A stretch of 64,000 bases of DNA from Salinimicrobium soli (GCF_048323655.1 NZ_JBLUWW010000001.1:868001-932000); one strand, 5' to 3'; counted from the first letter of the stretch, positions 43,611-53,493 are shown. The notes: generated by a model not told the origin, from the sequence alone. Translations and numbers: made by a program.

Positions 43611-45401
43611 ATGTCTCACTACGAAGCACCCATAAGAAAGCCTCTAGTACTTGGCAATAAGACCTATCATGATGTGACGGCCAATGTGGCTGCGCCGGTG
43701 GAAGGACGGGCCAACAAATCCTGGTGGATCGTTTTCTCTATTGCCCTTGTTGCCTTTCTTTGGGGATTAGGTTGTATTATATATACGGTTTCTACAGGTA
43801 TTGGTACCTGGGGTCTTAACAGAACTGTAGGTTGGGCCTGGGATATTACCAACTTTGTTTGGTGGGTAGGTATTGGTCACGCCGGAACACTGATCTCTGC
43901 GGTACTGTTGTTGTTCCGTCAGAAATGGAGAATGGCTATTAACAGGTCTGCAGAAGCAATGACCATCTTTTCCGTTATCCAGGCAGGATTGTTCCCAATT
44001 ATTCACATGGGTCGTCCATGGTTGGCATACTGGGTACTCCCAATTCCTAACCAGTTTGGATCATTATGGGTGAACTTTAACTCCCCGCTGTTATGGGACG
44101 TTTTCGCGATCTCTACTTATCTTTCCGTTTCCCTTGTTTTCTGGTGGACAGGATTACTACCTGACTTTGCTATGATAAGGGACCGTGCTGTAAAACCTTT
44201 CCAAAAGAAGATCTACGGAATCCTGAGTTTTGGATGGAGTGGACGGGCAAAAGACTGGCAGCGTTTTGAAGAAGTATCCCTGGTACTTGCCGGGTTGGCT
44301 ACTCCGCTGGTACTTTCTGTACACACCATTGTATCCTTTGACTTTGCTACTTCAGTAATTCCGGGATGGCATACCACGATCTTTCCTCCATACTTCGTTG
44401 CGGGGGCGATCTTCTCTGGATTTGCCATGGTGAACACTCTTCTCATTATTATGAGAAAGGTTTCCAATCTTGAAGACTATATTACTATTCAGCATATTGA
44501 ATTGATGAACATTGTGATCATGATCACAGGTTCCATCGTAGGGGTTGCATATATTACTGAGCTTTTCATGGCCTGGTATTCAGGTGTGGAATATGAGCAG
44601 TATGCATTCCTTAACCGTGCTACCGGACCTTACTGGTGGGCTTACTGGGCGATGATGACCTGTAACGTGTTCTCGCCGCAGTTCATGTGGTTCAAAAAAT
44701 TAAGAACGAGTATTATGTTCTCCTTCTTTATTTCTATTGTGGTTAACATAGGAATGTGGTTTGAGCGTTTCGTTATTATCGTAACCTCCCTTCACAGAGA
44801 TTATCTTCCGTCTTCATGGACAATGTTCTCACCAACATTCGTGGACATAGGAATTTTCATCGGGACTATCGGATTCTTCTTTGTGTTGTTCCTTCTGTAT
44901 GCAAGAACCTTCCCGGTTATTGCTCAGGCAGAGGTTAAGACCATCTTGAAATCTTCCGGAGAAAAATATAAGAAATTAAGAGAAGAGCATGGTGATCACG
45001 TTAGCCATGTGGATCAAAACCCATGGGGAAGAGAGCCTAAGGCAAATAAAGAGGAAGGATGGATCAGTAGGGATGAGCATGAGAATACTAAAGAGCATAA
45101 TCCTACTGCACATACTGAAACACTAACAGACTCTGAAGTCGATAAGGATAGGGTTGATTCAATGTTGGAAAGAATTGGAACATTTGATCCTGCCACTCAA
45201 TCTGCAGACGATCTTCAGAAGCTCAATGGAGTTGGACCGGTAATGGAGCAGAAACTACACCAGGTTGGTATCTACACTTATGAGCAGGTGAGCCGACTTA
45301 CAGCTGATGATTATGAGCTGCTTGAAAAGATCATTGATAACTTCCCGACTCCTGAAAACCGTGGTGATTGGAATGGGCAGGCAAACGAACTTAAAAAATA
45401 G
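43611..45401 (+). CDS. actC: ActC, NrfD-like quinol-binding subunit with C-terminal helix-hairpin-helix domain
   Basis: The 596-residue protein has an N-terminal NrfD-like membrane domain with about ten helices (to about residue 445), including WGLNRTVGWAWDITNFVWWVGIGHAG and the IIHMGRPWLAYW quinol-site segment. It then has an acidic, low-complexity linker (about 450-530), and a C-terminal helix-hairpin-helix module (about 531-596: LQKLNGVGPVMEQKLHQVGIYTYEQVSRL). ActC proteins are usually shorter, and the added module is unusual. Such modules are known at the end of other membrane or ribosomal proteins but their function there is unclear. Frame and operon are intact, so this is not an assembly artefact. 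Confidence 0.93.
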   Translation: MSHYEAPIRKPLVLGNKTYHDVTANVAAPVEGRANKSWWIVFSIALVAFLWGLGCIIYTVSTGIGTWGLNRTVGWAWDITNFVWWVGIGHAGTLISAVLLLFRQKWRMAINRSAEAMTIFSVIQAGLFPIIHMGRPWLAYWVLPIPNQFGSLWVNFNSPLLWDVFAISTYLSVSLVFWWTGLLPDFAMIRDRAVKPFQKKIYGILSFGWSGRAKDWQRFEEVSLVLAGLATPLVLSVHTIVSFDFATSVIPGWHTTIFPPYFVAGAIFSGFAMVNTLLIIMRKVSNLEDYITIQHIELMNIVIMITGSIVGVAYITELFMAWYSGVEYEQYAFLNRATGPYWWAYWAMMTCNVFSPQFMWFKKLRTSIMFSFFISIVVNIGMWFERFVIIVTSLHRDYLPSSWTMFSPTFVDIGIFIGTIGFFFVLFLLYARTFPVIAQAEVKTILKSSGEKYKKLREEHGDHVSHVDQNPWGREPKANKEEGWISRDEHENTKEHNPTAHTETLTDSEVDKDRVDSMLERIGTFDPATQSADDLQKLNGVGPVMEQKLHQVGIYTYEQVSRLTADDYELLEKIIDNFPTPENRGDWNGQANELKK

Positions 45402-45407
45402 AGAATA

Positions 45408-45935
45408 ATGGCATCTAAAGTTATACACGCACTTTATACCGATGATGACTTGCTGTTACAGGCCGTAAAGCAAGTAAGGGAGGCTCGTTACAGAATTTCT
45501 GAAATATATACTCCTTTTCCGGTGCACGGTTTGGACAAAGCGATGGGGCTTGCTCCCACCAGGATCGCTATCACATCTTTCATTTACGGGTGTATTGGTT
45601 TGGCCGTTGCAGTTAGCATGATGAACTATATCATGATAGAGGACTGGCCAATGGATATTGGAGGAAAACCAAGCTTTAGCTTCCTTCAGAACATGCCGTC
45701 TTTTGTGCCGATCATGTTTGAGCTTACCGTATTTTTCGCTGCTCACCTTATGGTATTCACATTCTATATGAGGAGTAAGATTTGGCCTTTTAAAACAGCT
45801 GAGAACCCGGATGTTAGAACCACCGATGACCATTTTCTTATGGAAGTGGAAGTAGCTAATCACAACACAGAAGACCTTACAGACTTTTTGTTCAATACCG
45901 GTGCTTCTGAAATTAAACTAACAGATAAGAAATAA
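45408..45935 (+). CDS. actD: ActD, membrane subunit of alternative complex III
   Basis: The 175-residue protein belongs to the ActD (DUF3341) family: an N-terminal cytoplasmic domain with ALYTDDDLLLQAVKQVREARYRISEIYTPFPVHGLDKAMGL, then two membrane helices (about 58-80 and 98-122) and the motif PEDDHFLMEV-like TTDDHFLMEVEV. It follows actC by 6 bp and precedes actE by 4 bp. Its role in the complex is structural. Confidence 0.93.
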   Translation: MASKVIHALYTDDDLLLQAVKQVREARYRISEIYTPFPVHGLDKAMGLAPTRIAITSFIYGCIGLAVAVSMMNYIMIEDWPMDIGGKPSFSFLQNMPSFVPIMFELTVFFAAHLMVFTFYMRSKIWPFKTAENPDVRTTDDHFLMEVEVANHNTEDLTDFLFNTGASEIKLTDKK

Positions 45936-45939
45936 ACCA

Positions 45940-46614
45940 ATGAAAAGTTTATTTAGAACATCCATATTTTTCATTTTGGCAGTGAGTTTGGTGTCCTGTA
46001 TGGATAACTCAAAGCCTAATTACCAGTATATGCCTAACATGTACGAAACGGTAAGTTATGAACCCTATGGAGCATACGATGTATTTGTTAATCAGCAGGA
46101 AGCTAAATTGCCTGTAGAGGGTACTATTTCAAGAGGATGGATGCCTTATGATTATGAAAATTCTATGGAAGGCTTTCAGGCTGCAAAAGCTAATCTTGAA
46201 AATCCGTTGCCTTATACTGAGGAGAACTTGCAAAAAGGAGAAGCCCTGTACACAATATATTGTGCAGTGTGCCATGGAGACAAAGGGGATGGTAAAGGTA
46301 TTCTGGTACAAAGAGAAAAATTTCTTGGAGTACCTTCTTATGATGACGTAGGAAGGGCTATTACTGAAGGGAGTGTTTACCATGTTATGTATTACGGCTT
46401 GAATGCCATGGGGTCTTATGCCTCACAAACTTCTATCGAGGAACGTTGGCAGATTGCTCATTACGTGATGAAACTTAAAAATGATCTTGAAGGAGGCCCA
46501 GAAAGGGAATATGTAAATGAGGAAGATCTGATTCCTGCAGTGAATGCAGAAAAGGTGATGGAGCCCCTTGAGGATTCAACTACCACAGAAGAGGAAAATC
46601 AAAACGAAGAATAA
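45940..46614 (+). CDS. actE: ActE, monoheme cytochrome c lipoprotein
   Basis: The 224-residue protein has a lipoprotein signal (VSLVSC, C20), an N-terminal segment with PNMYETVSYEPYG, and a cytochrome c domain with CAVCH (about residues 107-111) followed by GDKGDGKGILV and a possible distal methionine in HVMYYGLNAMGSYAS. ActE is the exit cytochrome of alternative complex III. The C-terminal tail is acidic. All gene borders in this operon are 4-35 bp apart. Confidence 0.93.
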   Translation: MKSLFRTSIFFILAVSLVSCMDNSKPNYQYMPNMYETVSYEPYGAYDVFVNQQEAKLPVEGTISRGWMPYDYENSMEGFQAAKANLENPLPYTEENLQKGEALYTIYCAVCHGDKGDGKGILVQREKFLGVPSYDDVGRAITEGSVYHVMYYGLNAMGSYASQTSIEERWQIAHYVMKLKNDLEGGPEREYVNEEDLIPAVNAEKVMEPLEDSTTTEEENQNEE

Positions 46615-46634
46615 CAGCATTTAGATATATTAAT

Positions 46635-48026
46635 ATGTACACGCTATCCAGTAAATTAAAATTATTTTCTATCATTCTTATGGTAGTAGGTCTGATAGGC
46701 TTGGTCTACGGATTTATTGCTGCACCTTCCTCTATTGAAGACGTTAGGGAAATGGTGGCTCACGACGGGCATGGAGAGGTTATGGAAACCCCTGTGACAG
46801 GCCAATTGGAAGATGAGCTGGAAGATGACGAAGAAGGCTTTGACTTTGTGCCTTCAGAACACCAATTAGATACTGAACGTGCTGATGAGAATGAACATAT
46901 GATGGCTGAAGATGATGAGCTGGTTCATCTGGAGCATGTTCTGCACCAGTTGCAAAATAAGCCTTGGGCTGCACTTTATGTGGCTGCATTCTTTTTCTTC
47001 ATGATCTCCCTGGGAGTGATGGCTTTCTATGCTGTTCAATATGCTGCCCAGGCAGGGTGGTCACCGGTATTGTTCCGGGTGATGGAAGGTATAACTTCCT
47101 ACCTGTTACCGGGAAGCCTTATTGTATTCGTTTTATTACTTCTTTCCGGATTGCACTTGAACCACCTGTTTGTGTGGATGGATCCTGAAGTAGTAGCGCA
47201 TGACGAGATCATTCAGAATAAATCGGGATTCCTTAATGTTCCATTCTTCTTGATAAGAGCGGCTATTTATATTGCCGGGTGGAACCTGTTCAGATACTTT
47301 ATGAGAAGAAATTCCTTACGTCAGGACGAAGCAACCGATAATGTTTGGTACAAAAAGAACTTCAAACTGGCCGCAGGATTCCTCGTATTCTTTATTGTTA
47401 CTGAGTCCATGATGTCATGGGATTGGATAATGAGTGTGGATCCACACTGGTTTAGTACCCTTTTTGGATGGTATGTATTTGCGAGCTTGTTCGTATCAGG
47501 TATTACCGTGATCGCATTGGTAACTATTTACCTGAAGTCAAGAGGATTTTTGCCTTTTGTGAACGACAGCCATATTCATGACCTTGCCAAGTTCATGTTC
47601 GGGATCAGTATCTTCTGGACCTATCTATGGTTCTCCCAGTTCATGTTGATCTGGTACTCTAATATTCCGGAAGAGGTTACGTATTTTGTATCCCGAATAG
47701 AAGATTATAACCTTGTATTCTTCGGAATGGTGGCCATAAACTTCCTGTTCCCGGTTCTGTTGTTAATGAACTCAGACTTCAAACGAGTGAACTGGTTTGT
47801 GGTAGCTACCGGTATTGTCATCCTTATTGGTCACTATCTTGACATCTTTGTAATGATCATGCCGGCAACAGTTGGAGAATCCTGGTTCATTGGAATACCT
47901 GAATTAAGTGCATTAGCATTCTTTGGAGGATTGTTTATTTTTGTAGTATTCAGCAACCTTACAAAAGCGCCTTTACTTGTGAAGAGAAATCCGTTCAGAA
48001 AAGAGAGCGAGCATTACCATTATTAG
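46635..48026 (+). CDS. actF: ActF, second NrfD-like membrane subunit
   Basis: The 463-residue protein resembles ActC in topology: about ten helices with WNLFRYFMRRNSLRQDEATD, SMMSWDWIMSVDPHWFSTLFGWYVFASLFVSG and TYLWFSQFMLIWYSNIPEE, the common ActF pattern. Residues about 38-95 form an acidic extramembrane loop rich in Glu, Asp and His, which might bind metal or a basic cytochrome. ActF lies beside ActC in the membrane and is part of the quinol-oxidising and proton-handling part of the complex. Confidence 0.94.
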   Translation: MYTLSSKLKLFSIILMVVGLIGLVYGFIAAPSSIEDVREMVAHDGHGEVMETPVTGQLEDELEDDEEGFDFVPSEHQLDTERADENEHMMAEDDELVHLEHVLHQLQNKPWAALYVAAFFFFMISLGVMAFYAVQYAAQAGWSPVLFRVMEGITSYLLPGSLIVFVLLLLSGLHLNHLFVWMDPEVVAHDEIIQNKSGFLNVPFFLIRAAIYIAGWNLFRYFMRRNSLRQDEATDNVWYKKNFKLAAGFLVFFIVTESMMSWDWIMSVDPHWFSTLFGWYVFASLFVSGITVIALVTIYLKSRGFLPFVNDSHIHDLAKFMFGISIFWTYLWFSQFMLIWYSNIPEEVTYFVSRIEDYNLVFFGMVAINFLFPVLLLMNSDFKRVNWFVVATGIVILIGHYLDIFVMIMPATVGESWFIGIPELSALAFFGGLFIFVVFSNLTKAPLLVKRNPFRKESEHYHY

Positions 48027-48053
48027 AAAATTGTATAAAGAAGAAATTAAGAA

Positions 48054-49175
48054 ATGACTGTATTTTTAATCATCATAGTAGTAGCGCTTTTCGCGATAAC
48101 TATCTGGCAACTTACCAAGATCTTCCAGTTGTCAAGAAGCACTGTACCCGGTGACTCGACAGAGGTGGCTACTGATAAGGACAACCGTACACAGGGAAAT
48201 ATCCTGTTGGCCTTCGGAATAGCATTCTATATTTTCATGCTGTACAATTTCTGGGCATTCGGAGACCGCGCTTTACCGGCGGCTTCGTCTGAACACGGTA
48301 TCGAGTATGATAACCTGTTGTTGATCACCATGGCTGTGATCATGTTCGTGCAGATCATCACTCAGGGGCTGCTGTACTACTTCTCCTTTAAATACCAGGG
48401 TAAAAAGGGCAAAAAAGCCTTGTTCTTTGCAGACAATGATAAACTTGAGTTTGTGTGGACCATCATTCCGGTGATCGTTCTTGCCGGACTTATCATCTAC
48501 GGATTGTTCACCTGGTCTGATATCATGGATGTGGCCGAAGAAGAAGATCCTATTGTTATTGAATTATATGCTCAGCAGTTCAACTGGACCGCACGCTATG
48601 CCGGAGAGGATAACGTACTTGGAAAAGCCAACGTACGATTTATTGAAGGTTCTAATACTCTGGGAGTTGATGTAAGTGACCAATACGCTTACGACGATGT
48701 GATCGTGGGTGAACTTCACCTTCCTGTAGATCGTCCCGTGTTGTTCAAGTTTAGATCACAGGATGTGTTGCATTCTGCTTATTTCCCACACTTCCGAGCA
48801 CAAATGAACGTTGTTCCGGGAATGATCACGCAGTTTTCCTTTACCCCAACGGTTACTTCCGAAGAGATCAGGGAAACAGAATATATGAGGGAAAAAGTTG
48901 CAAGGATCCAGGATATCAGAAAAGAGAAAAATGTTGCCCTTACTGCCGAAGGGGGAGAACCTTTGACAGATTACAACCAGTTTGACTATTACCTGTTGTG
49001 TAATAAGATCTGTGGTGTGGCACACTACAATATGCAAATGAAGATCGTGGTTGAAACTCAGGCTGAGTTTGAGGCATGGATGGCAGAACAAAAGAAGTTC
49101 AGTGAAACGATGGAGCCACTTGACGGATCAACGCCGGAAAGTGATGTAGAAGTAGCCCAGGTAGAAAATAATTAA
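48054..49175 (+). CDS. coxB: Cytochrome c oxidase subunit II (CuA)
   Basis: The 373-residue subunit has three helices: an N-terminal one (about 1-20), then about 46-62 and 84-105, plus a further hydrophobic segment 140-162, and a cupredoxin domain with the CuA ligands in LLCNKICGVAHYNMQM and an upstream HSAYFPHFRAQMNVVPGM. There is no fused cytochrome c domain, so electrons probably come from ActE or the ActA cytochrome. Encoded 28 bp after actF, it couples the alternative complex III to the aa3 oxidase in one transcript. Confidence 0.95.
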   Translation: MTVFLIIIVVALFAITIWQLTKIFQLSRSTVPGDSTEVATDKDNRTQGNILLAFGIAFYIFMLYNFWAFGDRALPAASSEHGIEYDNLLLITMAVIMFVQIITQGLLYYFSFKYQGKKGKKALFFADNDKLEFVWTIIPVIVLAGLIIYGLFTWSDIMDVAEEEDPIVIELYAQQFNWTARYAGEDNVLGKANVRFIEGSNTLGVDVSDQYAYDDVIVGELHLPVDRPVLFKFRSQDVLHSAYFPHFRAQMNVVPGMITQFSFTPTVTSEEIRETEYMREKVARIQDIRKEKNVALTAEGGEPLTDYNQFDYYLLCNKICGVAHYNMQMKIVVETQAEFEAWMAEQKKFSETMEPLDGSTPESDVEVAQVENN

Positions 49176-49193
49176 AGTTAAGATTAAGATAAT

Positions 49194-51011
49194 ATGTCAG
49201 TAGTAGGACACGCAGAGGTTAATGATCACGCTCATGATGACCACCACCATGAGGGTACTTTCATAACAAAGTATATTTTTAGCATGGACCATAAGGTTAT
49301 TGCCAAGCAATACCTTTTCACGGCTCTTATTATGGGAATTATAGGGATAGCAATGTCTGTATTTTTCCGTATGCAGTTAGCCTGGCCTGCAGAATCATTC
49401 AAGATATTCGAGATGTTCCTTGGGAAATGGGCTCCGGGAGGAGTAATGAGCCCCGAGATCTATCTTGCTTTGGTTACCATTCACGGTACTATCATGGTAT
49501 TCTTTGTACTTACTCAGGGATTGAGTGGTACCTTTAGTAACTTACTTATTCCGCTCCAAATTGGAGCAAGGGATATGGCTTCCGGATTTATGAACATGGT
49601 TTCCTACTGGTTGTTCTTTATCTCCTGTATCATTATGCTTGGATCTTTGTTCGTGGAAGCTGGACCGGCATCGGCGGGGTGGACAATCTATCCTCCATTG
49701 AGTGCACTGCCACAGGCAATTGGTGGTTCGGGACTCGGAATGACGCTATGGCTTACTTCTATGGCCATCTTCATTGCGTCTTCATTATTAGGATCGCTTA
49801 ATTATATTGTTACTGTTATCAACCTTAGAACCAAAGGAATGTCAATGACCCGTTTGCCATTGACCATTTGGGCTCTTTTTGTGACTGCTATCATCGGGGT
49901 TGTTTCTTTCCCTGTATTACTTTCAGCAGCTCTTATGTTGATCATGGACCGTAGCTTTGGAACTTCATTCTTCCTGAGTGATATTTACCTTAAAGGGGAA
50001 GTACTACACTACCAGGGAGGTTCACCGGTACTTTTCGAACACCTGTTCTGGTTCCTGGGGCACCCTGAAGTTTATATCGTTATTCTTCCTGCCATGGGTA
50101 TTGCTTCTGAAGTGCTGGCAGCGAACTCGAGAAAACCTATTTTTGGATATCGTGCAATGATCGCTTCGATCCTTGGTATCGCTTTCCTTTCAACCATCGT
50201 TTGGGGACACCACATGTTCGTGTCCGGTATGAACCCGTTCCTTGGATCTGTATTTACCTTTACCACTCTTTTGATCGCGATCCCTTCCGCAGTGAAAGCG
50301 TTTAACTGGATCACGACCATCTGGAAAGGTAACCTGCAGTTGAACCCTGCGATGTTATTCTCCATTGGATTCGTTTCTACCTTCATTACAGGAGGTTTGA
50401 CCGGGATCATTCTTGGAGACAGCACACTGGATATTAACGTTCACGATACTTACTTCGTGGTAGCTCACTTCCACTTGGTAATGGGTATCTCTGCGCTATA
50501 TGGAATGTTTGCAGGTATCTATCACTGGTTCCCTAAGATGTTCGGTAAGATGATGAACAAGAACATGGGATACATTCACTTCTGGGTGACCATTGTTGGA
50601 GCTTACGGAGTATTCTTCCCGATGCACTTTGTTGGAATGGCTGGTCTTCCACGTAGATACTATGACAACACTGCCTTCCCATACTTTGATGATCTTGCAG
50701 ATATCAACGTTTTGATCACCATCTTTGCGATCATTACTGCACTGGTACAACTGGTATTCCTGTATAATTTCATTCACTCTATTTTCTTCGGAAAAAGGGC
50801 GACTGCAAACCCATGGAATGCAACTACATTAGAATGGACTACACCTATAGAACCTATACATGGTAACTGGCCGGGAGAATTACCAACAGTGTACCGTTGG
50901 GCATATGACTACAGTAAGACTAATGAGAATGGGGAATATGTGATTCCGGGGCAGGATTTTGCACCGCAAACGGTTCCGCTTCAAAAAGACGAAGAAGAAC
51001 TCAATCACTAG
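49194..51011 (+). CDS. coxA: Cytochrome c oxidase subunit I
   Basis: The 605-residue subunit has a His-rich N-terminus (residues 5-20), twelve helices and all heme-copper ligands: low-spin heme His in VTIHGTIMVFFVLTQG, CuB His with cross-linked Tyr in WFLGHPEVYIVILPAMG, HH in TIVWGHHMFVSGMN and the heme pair in TYFVVAHFHLVMG. The HPEVY and K-channel features place it in A-type oxidases. Subunit III and assembly genes are not in this window. A strong terminator follows at 51035. Confidence 0.96.
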   Translation: MSVVGHAEVNDHAHDDHHHEGTFITKYIFSMDHKVIAKQYLFTALIMGIIGIAMSVFFRMQLAWPAESFKIFEMFLGKWAPGGVMSPEIYLALVTIHGTIMVFFVLTQGLSGTFSNLLIPLQIGARDMASGFMNMVSYWLFFISCIIMLGSLFVEAGPASAGWTIYPPLSALPQAIGGSGLGMTLWLTSMAIFIASSLLGSLNYIVTVINLRTKGMSMTRLPLTIWALFVTAIIGVVSFPVLLSAALMLIMDRSFGTSFFLSDIYLKGEVLHYQGGSPVLFEHLFWFLGHPEVYIVILPAMGIASEVLAANSRKPIFGYRAMIASILGIAFLSTIVWGHHMFVSGMNPFLGSVFTFTTLLIAIPSAVKAFNWITTIWKGNLQLNPAMLFSIGFVSTFITGGLTGIILGDSTLDINVHDTYFVVAHFHLVMGISALYGMFAGIYHWFPKMFGKMMNKNMGYIHFWVTIVGAYGVFFPMHFVGMAGLPRRYYDNTAFPYFDDLADINVLITIFAIITALVQLVFLYNFIHSIFFGKRATANPWNATTLEWTTPIEPIHGNWPGELPTVYRWAYDYSKTNENGEYVIPGQDFAPQTVPLQKDEEELNH

Positions 51012-51034
51012 ATCTCATTTTTGCACCTATAAAG

Positions 51035-51070
51035 AAAAGCCTTTTCGAAACCCGAAAAGGCTTTTTCTTT
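51035..51070 (+). terminator. Terminator of the act-cox operon
   Basis: AAAAGCCTTTTCG (51035-51047) and CGAAAAGGCTTTT (51053-51065) form a 13-bp perfect stem with a 5-nt loop, followed by a T-rich tail. The tail touches the -7 element of ruvB. Confidence 0.92.
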
Positions 51071-51078
51071 TATCTTTG
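51071..51078 (+). promoter_or_regulatory. -7 element of ruvB
   Basis: TATCTTTG matches TAnnTTTG perfectly, 20 bp before the ATG at 51098, directly after the terminator tail. Confidence 0.6.
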
Positions 51079-51097
51079 CTGAACTAAATAATTGACT

Positions 51098-52120
51098 ATG
51101 AACGAGCACCTCGATCCTACAGGGGAAAATTTTTCTTCTGATGAACTGGACATTGAAAGAGCCTTAAGGCCCCTGGAATTTGACGATTTCGCAGGCCAGG
51201 ATCAGGTACTTGATAATCTCAAGGTTTTTGTAGAAGCAGCCAATCAAAGGGGAGAGGCCCTTGATCACACCCTTTTTCACGGCCCTCCGGGATTGGGAAA
51301 GACTACCCTGGCCCATATCCTGGCGAATGAGCTGAATGTGGGAATAAAAGTCACCTCAGGACCTGTTCTTGATAAACCGGGAGATCTCGCCGGATTGCTT
51401 ACCAATCTGGATGAACGTGACGTTCTGTTCATTGATGAGATACACCGTTTAAGCGCGGTGGTGGAAGAATATCTCTACTCGGCCATGGAAGATTATAAGA
51501 TCGATATCATGATCGAGACCGGGCCAAATGCACGGTCTGTTCAGATCAATCTCAACCCTTTTACTTTAATCGGTGCGACTACCCGTAGCGGATTGTTAAC
51601 TGCTCCAATGAGAGCCCGCTTCGGGATCTCCAGCAGGCTGGAATACTATACTACCGAATTACTCTCAGATATCGTTCAAAGAAGTGCCCATATCTTAAAG
51701 GTGCCAATCTCTATGGAAGCTGCCATCGAGATCGCCGGACGCAGCCGGGGAACTCCGCGTATCGCCAATGCCTTATTAAGAAGGGTACGCGACTTTGCCC
51801 AGATCAAAGGGAACGGAAAGATCGATATTGAGATCGCCAAATACAGCTTGAAGGCTTTGAATGTGGATGCCCACGGACTCGATGAAATGGACAATAAGAT
51901 CTTAACCACCATTATTGATAAGTTTAAAGGTGGCCCGGTAGGAATTACAACTTTGGCAACAGCAGTAAGCGAGAGTGCAGAGACCATTGAAGAGGTATAT
52001 GAACCTTTCCTGATACAGCAGGGATTTATACAAAGAACTCCCCGCGGTCGTGAAGTCACCGAGGCGGCTTACCGCCACTTGGGACGCGAGAGAGGCGGAA
52101 TACAGGGAGGATTATTTTAA
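51098..52120 (+). CDS. ruvB: Holliday junction helicase RuvB
   Basis: The AAA+ ATPase has Walker A GPPGLGKTTLA, Walker B VLFIDEIHRL, sensor GATTRSGLL and the arginine-finger region RARFGISSRLEYY, then the C-terminal winged helix (FLIQQGFIQRTPRGREVTEAAYRHL). RuvB drives branch migration with RuvA, encoded at 58977. I start at the ATG at 51098. A TTG two codons earlier (51092) would also be possible. Length 340 residues is normal. Confidence 0.96.
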   Translation: MNEHLDPTGENFSSDELDIERALRPLEFDDFAGQDQVLDNLKVFVEAANQRGEALDHTLFHGPPGLGKTTLAHILANELNVGIKVTSGPVLDKPGDLAGLLTNLDERDVLFIDEIHRLSAVVEEYLYSAMEDYKIDIMIETGPNARSVQINLNPFTLIGATTRSGLLTAPMRARFGISSRLEYYTTELLSDIVQRSAHILKVPISMEAAIEIAGRSRGTPRIANALLRRVRDFAQIKGNGKIDIEIAKYSLKALNVDAHGLDEMDNKILTTIIDKFKGGPVGITTLATAVSESAETIEEVYEPFLIQQGFIQRTPRGREVTEAAYRHLGRERGGIQGGLF

Positions 52121-52123
52121 CCT

Positions 52124-52157
52124 ACAAACCCAAAGGTTTCAAAAACCTGTGAGGTTT
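52124..52157 (+). repeat. REP-like palindromic element
   Basis: AAACC-N4-GGTTT (52126-52139) is followed by AAACCT-GTG-AGGTTT (52143-52157). Two adjacent small palindromes with the ACCTGTGAGGT core are a familiar intergenic repeat of Bacteroidetes genomes. Only one copy is in this window. Confidence 0.5.
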
Positions 52158-52169
52158 AGAAGAAAAATC

Positions 52170-53492
52170 ATGAAAGAGATCAAAGGAATTCCCAAAGTAT
52201 CCCGGCTGCGGTTTTACGCCAATGCCCGCAGGATCCTGAAGAACCCGTTACCCTTTCATCATGAACGCTTCGAAGCCCTTGGAGATACCTTTCAGCTAAA
52301 TGTGGGCTGGGGCAGGACGGTGATCTTTTCCCGTGATCCGGAATTGGCTGAATACGTACTCACAAAAAATCAAAAGAACTACACAAAATCACCCATCCAG
52401 ACTGAGGATGTAGCCAAATATCTTGGTAAAGGTCTTCTTACCTCTGAAGGGGAATATTGGCGAAAGCAGCGCAAATTAATACAGCCTGCCTTTCATAAAA
52501 AACAGCTGGTTAATTTGCTCGGCAGTATGAATTCGGCTATTCTCGAAGAGCTGAAAAAGGTGCGGACAGATCAGCCAATGGATATTTTCCCCGTCTTCAA
52601 CGACCTGGCTTTTCAAACTGTGGTAAAATCGCTTTTTAGCAGCGCCGTGGGGCAGGAGGAGATCGGCAGGCTGCAGTATATTACAGAGTCGGCGCAAAAG
52701 ATGCTGGTGCGGGAGCTGCGGCAGCCGTATTTGAACTGGTGGTTCAGGTTGCATGGGGATATTCGGCACAACCTTGAACTAACGCATGAAGCACGTGACA
52801 TTTTACAACGTCTTATCGATGAACGCAAGGCTTCCGGGGAGCGCCGGGATGATCTGCTGGACATGCTGTTGGACGCCCGTTACGACGACGGCACGGCTAT
52901 GAGCGAAAAACAGCTCATTGATGAGATCCTCATCCTGTTCACTGCAGGTCATGAAACCACTTCCAATGCTCTTACTTTTACCTGTGAATTGTTGGCCCGT
53001 CATCCTGAGGTTCAGGAAAAAGTGGCTGCCGAAGTAAAAGAGGCCAAAGAAAGCTCTGAAGATCTTTTTGAATTACTTCGGAAGTGCAGCTATACCCAGC
53101 ACGTCATCGAGGAAGCAATGCGCCTCTATCCGCCCGCATATTTTATCGACAGGGTGAATATTGAGGAAGATGATTTCGAAGGAAAACATTTTCCGAAGGG
53201 CTTAAGCCTGCTTTTTTCGGTTTATGAGATCCACCGCAATCCAAAGTTCTGGAAGGATCCCGAAAAATTCAATCCTGATCGCTTTTCTGAAGGGCGCAAG
53301 AGTTTCTATTATCCCTTTGGTGCCGGTCCGCGCAAGTGTATTGGCAACAATTTTGCGATGTATGAAATGGTGCTGACGATTGCTGAACTGGTTTCAAGGT
53401 TCAGAATAAGCACCAATAAAGAAAAGATCGAAATTTTACCTTTGATCACGCTCAAACCAAAGAACGCAATCCTTAGGTTCCAAAAACGCTGA
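52170..53492 (+). CDS. Cytochrome P450
   Basis: The 440-residue protein has the P450 hallmarks: oxygen-binding I-helix LFTAGHETTSNAL, ExxR in EEAMRLYPP, and the heme-cysteine signature YPFGAGPRKCIG. There is no signal peptide, so it is a soluble bacterial enzyme. I choose the ATG at 52170. An upstream in-frame start at 52050 would overlap ruvB by 70 bp and translate through the palindromic element, giving no conserved sequence. The substrate is unknown. It is co-directional with ruvB and queG, with queG starting 2 bp after its stop. Confidence 0.93.
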   Translation: MKEIKGIPKVSRLRFYANARRILKNPLPFHHERFEALGDTFQLNVGWGRTVIFSRDPELAEYVLTKNQKNYTKSPIQTEDVAKYLGKGLLTSEGEYWRKQRKLIQPAFHKKQLVNLLGSMNSAILEELKKVRTDQPMDIFPVFNDLAFQTVVKSLFSSAVGQEEIGRLQYITESAQKMLVRELRQPYLNWWFRLHGDIRHNLELTHEARDILQRLIDERKASGERRDDLLDMLLDARYDDGTAMSEKQLIDEILILFTAGHETTSNALTFTCELLARHPEVQEKVAAEVKEAKESSEDLFELLRKCSYTQHVIEEAMRLYPPAYFIDRVNIEEDDFEGKHFPKGLSLLFSVYEIHRNPKFWKDPEKFNPDRFSEGRKSFYYPFGAGPRKCIGNNFAMYEMVLTIAELVSRFRISTNKEKIEILPLITLKPKNAILRFQKR

Positions 53493-53493
53493 T

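Noticed and set aside
52050..52169. Upstream start for the P450 gene
   Set aside because: It would overlap ruvB by 70 bp and translate through the palindromic repeat. The extra 40 residues match nothing in P450 proteins.
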